Below are positions 24,586-33,905 of a stretch of 56,233 bases of DNA, in pieces. The position numbers were made by a program, and so were the translations under genes. The stretch comes from Candidatus Melainabacteria bacterium (GTDB taxonomy: Bacteria; Cyanobacteriota; Vampirovibrionia; Obscuribacterales; Obscuribacteraceae), in the NCBI GenBank assembly GCA_003153555.1, contig PLZS01000101.1, positions 75,814 to 132,046 of the forward strand, written 5' to 3'. The notes beneath the pieces were generated by a model. It ran no database searches. It was not told where the DNA came from and saw only the letters and a program-made list of their open reading frames with translations. Within the stretch, counting starts at the first letter, position 1, and each line of letters opens with the position of its first letter.

Positions 24586-26112
24586 TCACCCCTGGTTCGA
24601 AGACAACACCTGCCGCTCTTGACTTCGGTTCGCGCGCCGATAATAGAAAAATATTGGTACGCCGAGCAACAGTATCAATGAACCAGCCACTTGATGTGTC
24701 CAATTGACGCAACCAAATGCCGCATAGCCCCAAATCCCAGCCGTGACAGCAGCCATCAGCCAAACAAGCCAGTTGCCGTGAGTGCCTATGCGGAAGAGAC
24801 GCGGTAATTCGGGATCGGTATATCGCAAGCTGACGGCGCAGAAGCCGTACAACATCGCTACAAAAGCGTACATGAAGCCGAATGTTTCGCCAAGAAAAGT
24901 GTAGGCATCAACGAATGCACCACTTCGCGAAAGCAAGTTTGCCGCACATCCGATAATGCAAACGCACCAGAATTGAAAGGCAAGTGCATAGACAGGCACT
25001 TTTGTCACTGGATGCAAATGTGCGAATTGGTGCGGAAATAGTTTTGTCTCAGCCATCGAATAGCCTACTCGCGCTAATGCCATCAAGGCGCTGAAGCTGC
25101 ATCCAACAATCGAAGCGATCACACAAGCGGTGAAACCAATACCCCATCCTGAACCACCAAGATAACCAGCTAGGGCTGGACAATTAGCTTGGATAGATGT
25201 ACCGGCCACAACCAGGCTGGTTCCATCAACGCTCAGTGAAAACGGTGAAGAGATGCTAACCGCGAAGCACATGATCAAATAGATGAACGTTACTGAAAAC
25301 AAAGTCAGCAACACGGCTCTCGGCACCGACTTCTGTGGATTAACGGTCTCAGAAGAGGTACAAGCGGTGCATTCGAGAAAAGCGAATCCTGCCAGCGCAA
25401 GCATCAAAACGGATGACACACTCTGGAAAATATTGGCACCACCTACGGTGTGATTAAATTGCAAAGCATTCGAGATCGACCAGTGTTTCGTAGAAAATAC
25501 CAGCCCAACAAATGTCACAACCATGCCTATTTTCATAATTGTGAATAGATTGGCTATTTTGGAAACTCTCTCAACCGAAAGGCAGTTCAAAAAAGTTGTC
25601 GCGCCAAACAAAGCAAAGATGACAGCTGAACCAAACCAAATTGGACTGTTTCCAGAACTGCCCCAAACGCTCGTGGTGAGCAAATTAACAAGCCCATTGG
25701 CCATACACGCCAGTCCGACAATAAGAGCCGCCCAAAAGAGCCAACCGGTCAAAAAGCCAAGCAGCTCGCCCATCTTCGGCATCAGCCGTTTGAGTGCGTA
25801 GTACTTATATAGATACGGACCGCCAGCTGATGGAAACATTGACGACAATTCCATCAAAATTAAAGCGAGAGGAATGACAAGCACTCCCGCGATCGCCCAA
25901 GCAGCCATGGACCCTACTGCTCCTGATCGAGCGAGCATGGGGGCATGAATCAGCCAGGCCATGGAACCAATAATAGAACCAATACCAAGCATCCAGGAGC
26001 CAAAAGCGCTTATGCCCGTCTTCATGCTTGCGCCAATGCATATCGGCATTTTTGCAGAAGAAAGTTGAACGTCTGGCTTTGGCGCCAGTCGGATAGTTGG
26101 GCTCACTAACAT
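24586..26112 (-). CDS. APC-family amino-acid permease
   Basis: 508 residues with about 12 hydrophobic helices. The first transmembrane region has the APC signature (GISAFGSWMLGIGSIIGSMAWLI, with the unwound Gly-rich turn of the LeuT fold), and later VIPLALILMELSSMFPSAGGPYLYKYYAL is the typical second-helix block with SAGGPY. Other family features are AGFAFLECTACTSSETVNPQKSVPRAVL in helix 6 and the ARVGYSMAETKLFP segment. It probably imports or exchanges amino acids or polyamines by secondary transport; the substrate cannot be read from the sequence. It is a single gene, convergent with the kinase operon and divergent from dnaX. Confidence 0.88.
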   Translation of the reverse strand: MLVSPTIRLAPKPDVQLSSAKMPICIGASMKTGISAFGSWMLGIGSIIGSMAWLIHAPMLARSGAVGSMAAWAIAGVLVIPLALILMELSSMFPSAGGPYLYKYYALKRLMPKMGELLGFLTGWLFWAALIVGLACMANGLVNLLTTSVWGSSGNSPIWFGSAVIFALFGATTFLNCLSVERVSKIANLFTIMKIGMVVTFVGLVFSTKHWSISNALQFNHTVGGANIFQSVSSVLMLALAGFAFLECTACTSSETVNPQKSVPRAVLLTLFSVTFIYLIMCFAVSISSPFSLSVDGTSLVVAGTSIQANCPALAGYLGGSGWGIGFTACVIASIVGCSFSALMALARVGYSMAETKLFPHQFAHLHPVTKVPVYALAFQFWCVCIIGCAANLLSRSGAFVDAYTFLGETFGFMYAFVAMLYGFCAVSLRYTDPELPRLFRIGTHGNWLVWLMAAVTAGIWGYAAFGCVNWTHQVAGSLILLLGVPIFFYYRRANRSQERQVLSSNQG

Positions 26113-26302
26113 CTCCCTTCATTATGATGAATTATTCAATCTTACATGAGCAGGTGTGAAAGCCTTGCGACTGCAATCGAGGCTCAGTGGGGGTCTTACG
26201 AAAAGAATTTATCTAGGCGCGCCTTAACCAGCCCGTGGAATCGAAATCAGAAATCGGTTAGGATCTCATCATAGATAGTCACTCTCGAGCACTTTATAGC
26301 CC

Positions 26303-29086
26303 GTGGTACACACATACCAGCCACTTTATCTGAAGTATCGGCCTCAATCGCTGGCCGATCTCGTTGGTCAGAAATCAGTGGACCAGACTTTGACAAACGC
26401 GATTGAACACGATCGTATTTCTCATGCATATCTTTTCACTGGTCCACGAGGCACAGGAAAAACATCTTCAGCCAGAATACTTGCCAAGTCACTGAACTGC
26501 GAGACGGGGCCGACCGCATCTCCCTGCTTAGTCTGCGCATCGTGCCTTGAAGTTAAGGCCGGCAACTCGCCTTCAGTTTTTGAGATCGACGCGGCGTCAA
26601 ACAATAGCGTTGATGACGCACGCTCATTAATCGAGCGCGCACCGCTAGTTGCCCAGGGTGGACGATACAAGCTCTACATCATCGACGAATGTCACATGCT
26701 CACCAAAGAGGCATTCAACGCCCTGCTCAAGACAATTGAAGAGCCACCACCAATGGTGGTCTTCATTTTAGCGACAACGGAAGAACACAAAGTTCCTCCG
26801 ACTATCATCAGCCGCTGCCAGAGGTTGATGTTTAAACTGGTCAACCAGAAAGAGTTGACAGCGCACTTGCGAAACATTTCCAACCTTGAAGAGATAAACA
26901 TTCAAGACGACGCCCTCGAATTAATAGCGAGGCGATCCGGTGGAGGTCTTCGAGACGCTCTCGGACTGCTCGATCAAGCAAGCCTGCTTTCAACCAAAGA
27001 GAAAGCGGTTGGCGTAAATGATCTGCTCATTTTACTCGGCGCTGTACACGAGGACGTACTTCTACAGATAAGCGGTGCTATCCAAAACCGTGATGGGCAC
27101 GCAGTTTTAACTGCCGCGAATACTTTATTGATGGAAGGCAGGGAACCAGCAGTTTTGGTGCTCGAATTAGCCAAACATTTTCTCAACCTGACGAAAGCAT
27201 CGTATATCAACGAAACAGGCGGAGTCACCGCTGAATCGCTGACCTCGTTGGTACTTGGCTCTCCATCTTACTTACAAGCGATAGTGGCTCAGGCTAAAAC
27301 ATTCGACCGAGCCGAACTGGCATTGATGGTTGAGTATTTAGACAAGCTTGAGCAAAGTTGCAGAAGATCAAGTCAGCCTGTGCTCAGCGTTGAGATGGGA
27401 CTGCTTGCTTTGTGCCATCGCCATGATATGACATTCGTGCGAGACCTTGATGCTCGCGTTAAGCTTATTGAAAATGTTTTGGGAGATGAGATTGCCAGGG
27501 GCCCCGCAGTCCCTTCCGCTGCAAGACCGACGACTTTAGCGCCTCAGACCAAGCTTGCTCAGCAAGCATCACCGAGTCCATCTTATGCGCCTAAGCCAGC
27601 TTCACAACTTTCTCCGCCCTCGGTTACCCCACAAGTTCCAGCGGCTCTGGTTGCCTCCCATGCGCCAACTGCTTCGATCGCATCACCTGCGCCGGCCGCT
27701 TCGGTCGTGGCCACGCAACCCGCTCTTCCTAGCGGTTCAACGCCAGCTCCCAGACCCACGGCAGACGATTTAGCGCCACCAATTCGAGTGCCATCGGTGC
27801 AGCCTGAACGGCAAGAGACTTCCCACACACCAATTCAAGTACCACCTAAAACCACGCCAAAAGCGCCTTCGCCTTCGTCCACCTTTGCCTCTAAAATGAA
27901 CGAAGCCATGGCAGCAGCCGGGTTAGGTACATCGTCGACTGCCGCAAAGATCGCCAATGGCAAGGGAGACCTAGCCACGGTCACTACAACCACGGCAATT
28001 TCCGGACAAACTCCCAAAGTTCCACCGACTGCACCCCCAGAGGACATCTCGTATGATGATGTTGAGCCTGAGCCTTCTGGAAGGATTGCATCACCAGTGG
28101 TGCGTCCGCCGGCTGTCGAACCGACCCTTGAAGCTCTCGAAGCACAGCCCGATGTTGTTGAGGAAATCGATGAATATGATATCTTGCCTCGTTCGACTGA
28201 ACCCTCACTAACCGATGATCTAGCCTATTCAGCGACTCCATCTTCAGGAAGCTCCGCTGATGCTGATGGAGAAGACGACGACGAAGATAAGCACCCAGAA
28301 CCGCCGATTGCATTAGAAGAGGATGATGACGACTCCGATCAGCCTGAGGAAGAGGCAAATGCCGTCGCTCCTGTAATTCAAGGAGCCTCGGCAATTGGAT
28401 CATCTGTCGCACCAACGCTTGTATCGGCAGTTGCACCAACGCTTGTATCGGCAGTTGCACCAACGCTTGGAGCAGCAATAACGCCAGGAGTTGAGTCATC
28501 GGCACCTAAGCCTGGGCACTCAAGCGCTCCCGACATTGACGAATTTTGGTCGGATGTGAAAGAAGCTCTGCAAAAGCGCCACATTCCAACATTCAGCATT
28601 GTCAGCACACACGCTTTCCCAATCAGTTTCGACAATGACGATTTCTTGATCGGCGTGCGCAATGAGACTTTCCAAAAGACTCTTGAAAATAAACTTGAGC
28701 ATCTGAAAGCAGCCGCGGCTGCCGTCACTGGTCGCGCAGTTTTTGTGCGAGTGAAAGTGATTGCTGATTCTTCACCCAAACCAGTCGGCGCCGCGAAAAC
28801 CGGTCAAGGTTCAGCCCGTCCGAAAGAAACAAAGTCAGCTCCTGCAGATTCAGAGGAAGGAGAGAGTAGGGACCAACAGCTTCCCTCAACTCCCCCACCC
28901 AGACCCGCATTGGCGCCCTCGCAACCGAGACCTGTCGCCCCTGCCACGCCTCAAGAACAGGGCTTGAACGACGCCTCCCCCGTCCGCACGACCCATTTAA
29001 TGGAAGTAGAGTCTAGAACGGGCGCACTCTCAATTAATGAGGTTTACAAACTCTTCGAAGGTCAAGGCTCCAAGATAATTGGTTAA
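26303..29086 (+). CDS. dnaX: DNA polymerase III subunit gamma/tau
   Basis: 927 residues with a GTG start. Clamp-loader ATPase: YLKYRPQSLADLVGQ, Walker A GPRGTGKT at 47-54, zinc-binding cysteines in CETGPTASPCLVCASC, Walker B LYIIDECHMLT, sensor 1 ATTEEHKVPPTIISRCQRLMF with the SRC arginine finger, sensor 2 GGGLRDALGLLDQ. The clamp-loader part spans about 370 residues. It is followed by a very long linker (about 400-740) that is Pro/Ala/Ser-rich and then acidic, including a 24-bp tandem repeat. From about 745 comes a folded domain (DEFWSDVKEALQKRHIPTFSIV, FQKTLENKLEHLKAAAAAVTGRAVFVRVKV), fitting the tau C-terminal domain that holds the replicase together. Total length is well above the common 550-650 residues. 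The stop overlaps the convergent acyP gene by 4 bp. Confidence 0.95.
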   Translation: MVHTYQPLYLKYRPQSLADLVGQKSVDQTLTNAIEHDRISHAYLFTGPRGTGKTSSARILAKSLNCETGPTASPCLVCASCLEVKAGNSPSVFEIDAASNNSVDDARSLIERAPLVAQGGRYKLYIIDECHMLTKEAFNALLKTIEEPPPMVVFILATTEEHKVPPTIISRCQRLMFKLVNQKELTAHLRNISNLEEINIQDDALELIARRSGGGLRDALGLLDQASLLSTKEKAVGVNDLLILLGAVHEDVLLQISGAIQNRDGHAVLTAANTLLMEGREPAVLVLELAKHFLNLTKASYINETGGVTAESLTSLVLGSPSYLQAIVAQAKTFDRAELALMVEYLDKLEQSCRRSSQPVLSVEMGLLALCHRHDMTFVRDLDARVKLIENVLGDEIARGPAVPSAARPTTLAPQTKLAQQASPSPSYAPKPASQLSPPSVTPQVPAALVASHAPTASIASPAPAASVVATQPALPSGSTPAPRPTADDLAPPIRVPSVQPERQETSHTPIQVPPKTTPKAPSPSSTFASKMNEAMAAAGLGTSSTAAKIANGKGDLATVTTTTAISGQTPKVPPTAPPEDISYDDVEPEPSGRIASPVVRPPAVEPTLEALEAQPDVVEEIDEYDILPRSTEPSLTDDLAYSATPSSGSSADADGEDDDEDKHPEPPIALEEDDDDSDQPEEEANAVAPVIQGASAIGSSVAPTLVSAVAPTLVSAVAPTLGAAITPGVESSAPKPGHSSAPDIDEFWSDVKEALQKRHIPTFSIVSTHAFPISFDNDDFLIGVRNETFQKTLENKLEHLKAAAAAVTGRAVFVRVKVIADSSPKPVGAAKTGQGSARPKETKSAPADSEEGESRDQQLPSTPPPRPALAPSQPRPVAPATPQEQGLNDASPVRTTHLMEVESRTGALSINEVYKLFEGQGSKIIG
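28409..28470 (+). repeat. 24-bp tandem repeat in the dnaX linker
   Basis: Two exact 24-bp units (28409-28432, 28433-28456) and most of a third, encoding the eight-residue unit APTLVSAV. The unit keeps the reading frame, so copy number could vary without breaking the gene. Confidence 0.9.
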
Positions 29087-29355
29087 CGAATCTCAAAGGG
29101 GCGCATCTGGGGCTCATCATCTTCTTGCCATTCCACATCGACCGACTGAACATAAGCCGAAGGTGGACCAACTTTGCACCACTCAATCAGCGCCTCAATT
29201 TCGCAACGGTCGCCAAGTGCGCAAGCCTCAACAGTGCCATCCGAAAGATTGCGCACCCACCCGCCAAGCCCCAAGGCATCAGCCTTTTCACGGGTACTGT
29301 GTCGGTAAAAGACGCCTTGAACGCGTCCTTTTATCAATAGCTTTGCCTTGCTCAT
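29083..29355 (-). CDS. acyP: Acylphosphatase
   Basis: 90 residues from the ATG at 29355 (MSKAKLLIKGRVQGVF), the usual length of the family; a longer frame upstream to 29466 is not needed. The two catalytic residues are present: Arg18 in GRVQGVFYRHS and Asn36 in GWVRNLSDGTVE. The enzyme hydrolyses acyl phosphates such as acetyl phosphate, carbamoyl phosphate and 1,3-bisphosphoglycerate in the cytoplasm. It is convergent with dnaX, with which it shares the last 4 bp. Confidence 0.93.
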   Translation of the reverse strand: MSKAKLLIKGRVQGVFYRHSTREKADALGLGGWVRNLSDGTVEACALGDRCEIEALIEWCKVGPPSAYVQSVDVEWQEDDEPQMRPFEIR

Positions 29356-29546
29356 ATCCTGAATATTGAACTGCTTTGGAACAAATTCAGCAATAGATCG
29401 TTGGTGCAAACAATTCATTCTGTGGCATGAAACAGATAAGATATGGAGAAGGCTATACTTTTCCATGAGGGAAACAGGCTGGATCTCACTGTATCGGGCA
29501 CTTGTTGCCGATATGGGAATTTACTCGGAACATCAACGCGCGACCG

Positions 29547-31511
29547 ATGCACAACGACGACGGCACACAGGCTAAGAACCAGGACAAAGACCGCGTTGTC
29601 GCGGCTATAAGCGCTCTCAAAGCACAGGGCTCTGACATCAACCCTTACACTGTATCGGGTGAAGCGCAGGTGCCACGTTCTACGCTCTACAGAGATCCGG
29701 AATTGATGGATTTGATCAATCGGGAGAGAAGTGGGGAGTCGACTGACAGACTTTCAAGCGATGAAATCACCAACAAGATCGCTGAACTTGAGGAGAACAA
29801 TCAAGCTCTCAACGAGACGATTTGGGATTTGGAGAAACAGATAGAATCTCTGACGAAACTTAAGCAAGATGCTTATGTTCAGGGATTCCAGGCAGGAATT
29901 GAAGAGGCCGCTAAACGTTATGCAGTCACCGCAGGCGAAGCAAACTCCAGCAACACAAGTTTCCAGCCGGCAACGGAAACTGCTGAAGCGAGCATCGCTG
30001 GGCCTAGTTTAGAGACTCAAGCCAGCTACGAACCGCCCATAACAACTGTAGCCGCTCTGGATCTGGGAGTGATTAACTACAATTACTCAGAACCACCCTC
30101 AAACGGTGAAGGGAAAGGCAGTTCAAGGTCTCAGGTTGGCGGGACAGCTACTGGTGACTTCGAGCCCTTGACTTCCGTCTATGATTTAGAACGCTCACCT
30201 AAAGATAGCCATTTCGCCGAAGAATTTCAGTTTAGCGACGGATCGTTGACTGCAGAAGAACCGGATTTGAGCGAATTGTCCATGGTAGTCCAAGAAACGA
30301 ATCCGACCCATTCTGACCCGAATGAGTCTCACCATGCCGCTCCCGCTCATTCTCCACAAATTTCCTCTGAAGATGTTGCTGCCGCGCTTTCTGAACAGAT
30401 GATTGAATCTCATGACATGGCTCCTGCGTACAGCTCCCGGGAGATCGCAGGCAGGGGAACGAGCGAGGAAGGAACCCAAGCGGCAGCGGTCGAAATGCAG
30501 CATGCAACCGCAACGAAAGAGCACATAGAGGCGGAACACGAGTCTGTATTGACGAACCAGGCGTTGCGAGACCCCGATGCGATTTACAACATTGCCCGGT
30601 CAGGACCGACGATTAGCAGCAGTGCCTACAATCCGCTGGTCGAGTTATCTTGGAAAGATTTACAAACTGTCTACAATTTCAGTGTTGCATCCCTCAAAGA
30701 CTATGCCAAGCCGGGTTTTGGATACGATCCAGGGCCCATGGGAGGGGTAAATTTCGCAGACAAATCGACGCAGCAAAGAACACCTACTCTTGTGCCTGAT
30801 CCAGAAGTCACATCGGATCAGTTGGCTCAGCTAGAACCACCGACAGGACCTGACCCTAGAAGAACCGGAGATCGCTTGCAAGCACTGTCGGATCCCCGCA
30901 ATTTGCTTGATTCAGAACCAATTGTTGATCTGGATTCCCTGGACATTTTTGACGACCTCGACGACTATGTTGATCTAGACAAAGTCGAGATCGTCAGCGA
31001 TGTAATCACCACACCCAAAAATGAAGAGCCATCAATGGGTGGGGATGAACTGCGTGAGTTGATCAAGGGTCGAATTAAACAAGCCGCCGACATACCCCAT
31101 GAGCCAGCTGCCCCACGGACCACTACCCCCCCGGCAGCGGCTGGGGCAGCAGCGAAAGATGAGGCAGGAGCCAAAGGGGGCGGAGCCAGGAACAAGTTTG
31201 TTGGCGGTGCAAAACCTGCGCAAGATCCGCCTGTGGCGAACTTCGTAGTCAAAAGCATTCCACCTGAGATTCGCAAAGCCTTCATGATCCTTGGACTAAA
31301 GCCTGAAGAAGCGACCCAGCGATCGGTAATCGAGGCATGGAAAAAACAAATTGCCTCACCGGGTGTTCATCCTGACCTGGGTGGGGATACGGAAGCAGCA
31401 GTTTTCCTCAATACGGCTAAAGACACACTAGTGCGTTGGCTCGACGCTCAAGCACCGAAACTAGGCAAGAAGTTTGGACACAAAGATCCACCGAAAGACA
31501 AAGACGCCTAA
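29547..31511 (+). CDS. HTH and J-like domain protein with long acidic linker
   Basis: 654 residues from the ATG at 29547 (a TTG 45 bp upstream would add a dubious Trp-rich leader). About 10-60 resembles the small HTH seen in mobile-element accessory proteins: VVAAISALKAQGSDINPYTVSGEAQVPRSTLYRDPELMDLI. A coiled coil follows (about 75-125: ITNKIAELEENNQALNETIWDLEKQIESLTKLKQDAY). About 130-560 is acidic and low in complexity. The C-terminal 70 residues form a J-domain-like module: FMILGLKPEEATQRSVIEAWKKQ, then the HPD motif in HPDLGGDTEAAVFLNTAKDTLVRWL. The HPD motif is what stimulates Hsp70/DnaK ATPase, so a DnaK co-chaperone role is plausible. No family match for the whole is known to me. Confidence 0.68.
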   Translation: MHNDDGTQAKNQDKDRVVAAISALKAQGSDINPYTVSGEAQVPRSTLYRDPELMDLINRERSGESTDRLSSDEITNKIAELEENNQALNETIWDLEKQIESLTKLKQDAYVQGFQAGIEEAAKRYAVTAGEANSSNTSFQPATETAEASIAGPSLETQASYEPPITTVAALDLGVINYNYSEPPSNGEGKGSSRSQVGGTATGDFEPLTSVYDLERSPKDSHFAEEFQFSDGSLTAEEPDLSELSMVVQETNPTHSDPNESHHAAPAHSPQISSEDVAAALSEQMIESHDMAPAYSSREIAGRGTSEEGTQAAAVEMQHATATKEHIEAEHESVLTNQALRDPDAIYNIARSGPTISSSAYNPLVELSWKDLQTVYNFSVASLKDYAKPGFGYDPGPMGGVNFADKSTQQRTPTLVPDPEVTSDQLAQLEPPTGPDPRRTGDRLQALSDPRNLLDSEPIVDLDSLDIFDDLDDYVDLDKVEIVSDVITTPKNEEPSMGGDELRELIKGRIKQAADIPHEPAAPRTTTPPAAAGAAAKDEAGAKGGGARNKFVGGAKPAQDPPVANFVVKSIPPEIRKAFMILGLKPEEATQRSVIEAWKKQIASPGVHPDLGGDTEAAVFLNTAKDTLVRWLDAQAPKLGKKFGHKDPPKDKDA

Positions 31512-31616
31512 GATGTAACGAAACCGGGTAGTCAAGGGCCGGTGCGACGGTCCGATGCGCCTAAAGACAAGTAATAATGGATGCGAACATCGCTGAGTTG
31601 AGCTTAGATAGTTGAA

Positions 31617-31652
31617 CTAGAAATTTTTACCGATATCGGTAAAAATTTCTAG
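31617..31652. repeat. Dispersed palindrome copy 4 (longest, 36 bp)
   Basis: Perfect 36-bp palindrome: the core ACCGATATCGGT with T5/A5, AAA/TTT and CTAG ends. It lies 105 bp after the HTH/J-like gene and 101 bp before der. Confidence 0.96.
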
Positions 31653-31753
31653 CGCGAGGAACCGAAGGCTGTAAGCAAGAGTGCAGAAAACGAGAGATTA
31701 GCGAGTGAAGCGCGGCATGTACGCGACGGAGCGCTTACAAAAGGATACTAAAA

Positions 31754-33133
31754 ATGGCCAAACCAGTGGTCGCAATTGTTGGCCGCCCGAACGTTGGCAA
31801 ATCCACGTTCTTTAACCGCTGCGTGGGCGCACGTCACGCCATTGTTGACGATAGCCCGGGCGTTACACGCGACAGAATTTATCGCGAAACAGATTGGGCT
31901 GGTCGGCAATTCTTGCTGGTAGACACGGGCGGCGTCATTCCAAACAGCCCGGAATCCATTGCAAATGAAGTCTTTGACCAAGTCAATCTTGCCGTCGATG
32001 AAGCTGACGTAATCATATTTATGGTTGACGGCAAAGCAGGCATCTCTGGTGCGGATGAAGAGGTCGCCAACTTATTACGCCGCAGCAAGAAACCAATTGT
32101 GGTGGCAGTCAACAAAATCGATGAACCGAGAGAACAGCCCAATGCTATGGAATTTTACGGATTAGGTTTAGGCGAACCACACACGCTCTCGGCAATGCGG
32201 GGCAGCGGTGGCGTTGGTGACCTCTTAGATAAAATTGTCTCGTATTTCCCAGCAGACACTCGCAAGAAAATCGATCTCGACCTTGTGCCGTTCGACGGGA
32301 CGGAGCTTGTAGAAGAGGAGGAGACTGGACCGCTTTCCGTAGCAATTGTCGGACGCCCAAACGTCGGCAAATCCTCGATAGTAAATGTTCTGGTTGGAAC
32401 AAATCGAAGTATTGTCTCTTCGGTTCCAGGCACCACCCGCGATGCCATCGATACGAAAATAAAATACCAAGGACGGGAACTGATTCTGGTTGATACCGCG
32501 GGAATCCGAAGAAAGTCCAGGGTCGACTATGGCGTTGAAGCATTTGCAGTGGTTCGCTCCCTGCGAGCACTGGAACGCGCTGATGTCGTGGTTCTCATTT
32601 TAGATGCGAGCCAGGAGATTTCCGACCAAGATCAAAAAATCGCCGGCAAAATCGACGAAGCTGGTCGGGGCGCAGTTATTGTCGTCAACAAGTGGGACTT
32701 GATCGAAGACAAATCCTCGAAGCTAATGAAGCAATATACCGAGAATGTCAAAACCGAGCTTCGCAGCCTGGCATTTGCTGAAGTGATCTTTACGAGCGCT
32801 ATCTCCAAACAGCGCGTCACCAAGATCATTGAGGCAGTTGAACGCGCCCATGCACAAACCAAAAAGCGCATTGGCACTGGACTTCTTAACCAAATCGTTA
32901 ACGAGTCCGTTGCCCTGGTGCCACCGCCTTCCTCAAAACGTGGCAAACGTCTTAAGGTTTATTACACTACCCAAGTTTCTACCGCCCCGCCTACGTTCAT
33001 ATTGTTTGCCAACGACGATAAATTGATGACGAAAAATTATGAGGCATATTTGGAAAGAAAATTACGCGAGGCATTTGGATTCGAAGGAACGCCGATTAGA
33101 ATAGTGACCAGGGCTAAAAAGGATAATCGCTGA
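31754..33133 (+). CDS. der: Ribosome-assembly GTPase Der (EngA)
   Basis: 459 residues, preceded by AAAGGAT. Two tandem GTPase domains, a feature unique to Der: first P-loop GRPNVGKSTFFNR at about 10, second GRPNVGKSSIVNV at 200, each with its G3 (DTGG and DTAG) and NKxD motifs (NKID, NKWD). A KH-like domain ends the protein (about 370-459: RLKVYYTTQVSTAPPTFILFAND). Der acts in late 50S subunit assembly. It is followed by plsY after 12 bp, then htrA and a response regulator. Confidence 0.97.
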   Translation: MAKPVVAIVGRPNVGKSTFFNRCVGARHAIVDDSPGVTRDRIYRETDWAGRQFLLVDTGGVIPNSPESIANEVFDQVNLAVDEADVIIFMVDGKAGISGADEEVANLLRRSKKPIVVAVNKIDEPREQPNAMEFYGLGLGEPHTLSAMRGSGGVGDLLDKIVSYFPADTRKKIDLDLVPFDGTELVEEEETGPLSVAIVGRPNVGKSSIVNVLVGTNRSIVSSVPGTTRDAIDTKIKYQGRELILVDTAGIRRKSRVDYGVEAFAVVRSLRALERADVVVLILDASQEISDQDQKIAGKIDEAGRGAVIVVNKWDLIEDKSSKLMKQYTENVKTELRSLAFAEVIFTSAISKQRVTKIIEAVERAHAQTKKRIGTGLLNQIVNESVALVPPPSSKRGKRLKVYYTTQVSTAPPTFILFANDDKLMTKNYEAYLERKLREAFGFEGTPIRIVTRAKKDNR

Positions 33134-33145
33134 GGAGTCGTTCTG

Positions 33146-33904
33146 GTGATAAGCGCACTGCTATTGATAATTTGTGCGTACGTCATGACGTCTATTCCAA
33201 CTGGATACTGGTTGGTTAAGGCATTAAAAGGAACCGACGTGCGTACTTTTGGTAGTGGTTCAACAGGAGCCACAAATGTGTGGCGCTGCGCCGGACCAGC
33301 TGCGGGCATCTTCGTTTTCTGCTTCGACACGTTGAAGGGATATATACCGGTGACCGCTGCCGTGTATTTCGACAACCACGGACTAGCCCCCGAATGGAGC
33401 TTTGCTTATCCCCACTTGATACCGTCTGTAGTGGCGGCATCGGCCCTGGTCGGGCATAGTCGTTCAATCTTTCTTAAATTTCAAGGTGGCAAAAGCGCTG
33501 CAACAGGGTTGGGAACGCTGCTCGCCTTAAGCCCGCTCGGTGGGCTCTGCACTTTTATAACCTGGATGTTAATAGTCAAAACTAGCGGATATATATCTTT
33601 GGCTTCAATCCTCGGGGTCGGCTCATGCCCCTTTTGGTTTTATCTATTTGGAGCGCCCTGGGCGGCGATTGGTTATTGCGTCTTTGGATTCATCTACGTC
33701 ACCTACAGACACAAAGCGAACATAGAACGTATGCTTAAAGGAACAGAACCTAAAGTTGGAGACAAGAAAAAACCTCCTTCATCCGATCCTCCTTCATCCG
33801 ATCCTCCGACATTCGGGACATCGTTGTCAGCTGGCACCACATCCAGCCTATTGGAAGCAAAAATTATTACTGACACCACATCTAACACCACAGAATCGAC
33901 TTAA
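33146..33904 (+). CDS. plsY: Glycerol-3-phosphate acyltransferase PlsY
   Basis: 252 residues, GTG start preceded by GAGGAG. Integral membrane enzyme using acyl-phosphate to acylate glycerol 3-phosphate, the first step of phospholipid synthesis. The three conserved loops are present: motif 1 SIPTGYWLVKALKGTDVRTFGSGSTGATN (usually GSGNxGATN, here GSGSTGATN), motif 2 GHSRSIFLKFQGGKSAATGLG (usually GGKGVAT), motif 3 RHKANIERMLKGTEPK. Both motifs deviate by one or two residues from the consensus. A C-terminal tail of about 45 residues, with an SSDPP repeat, extends past the normal end near residue 205. The next gene begins 2 bp after the stop. Confidence 0.92.
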   Translation: MISALLLIICAYVMTSIPTGYWLVKALKGTDVRTFGSGSTGATNVWRCAGPAAGIFVFCFDTLKGYIPVTAAVYFDNHGLAPEWSFAYPHLIPSVVAASALVGHSRSIFLKFQGGKSAATGLGTLLALSPLGGLCTFITWMLIVKTSGYISLASILGVGSCPFWFYLFGAPWAAIGYCVFGFIYVTYRHKANIERMLKGTEPKVGDKKKPPSSDPPSSDPPTFGTSLSAGTTSSLLEAKIITDTTSNTTEST

Positions 33905-33905
33905 T

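Noticed and set aside
3535..33800. Short in-gene tandem repeats (near 3535, 28409, 33774) as CRISPR or mobile elements
   Set aside because: Units are 9, 24 and 15 bp, multiples of three, inside coding linkers without spacers; coding repeats.
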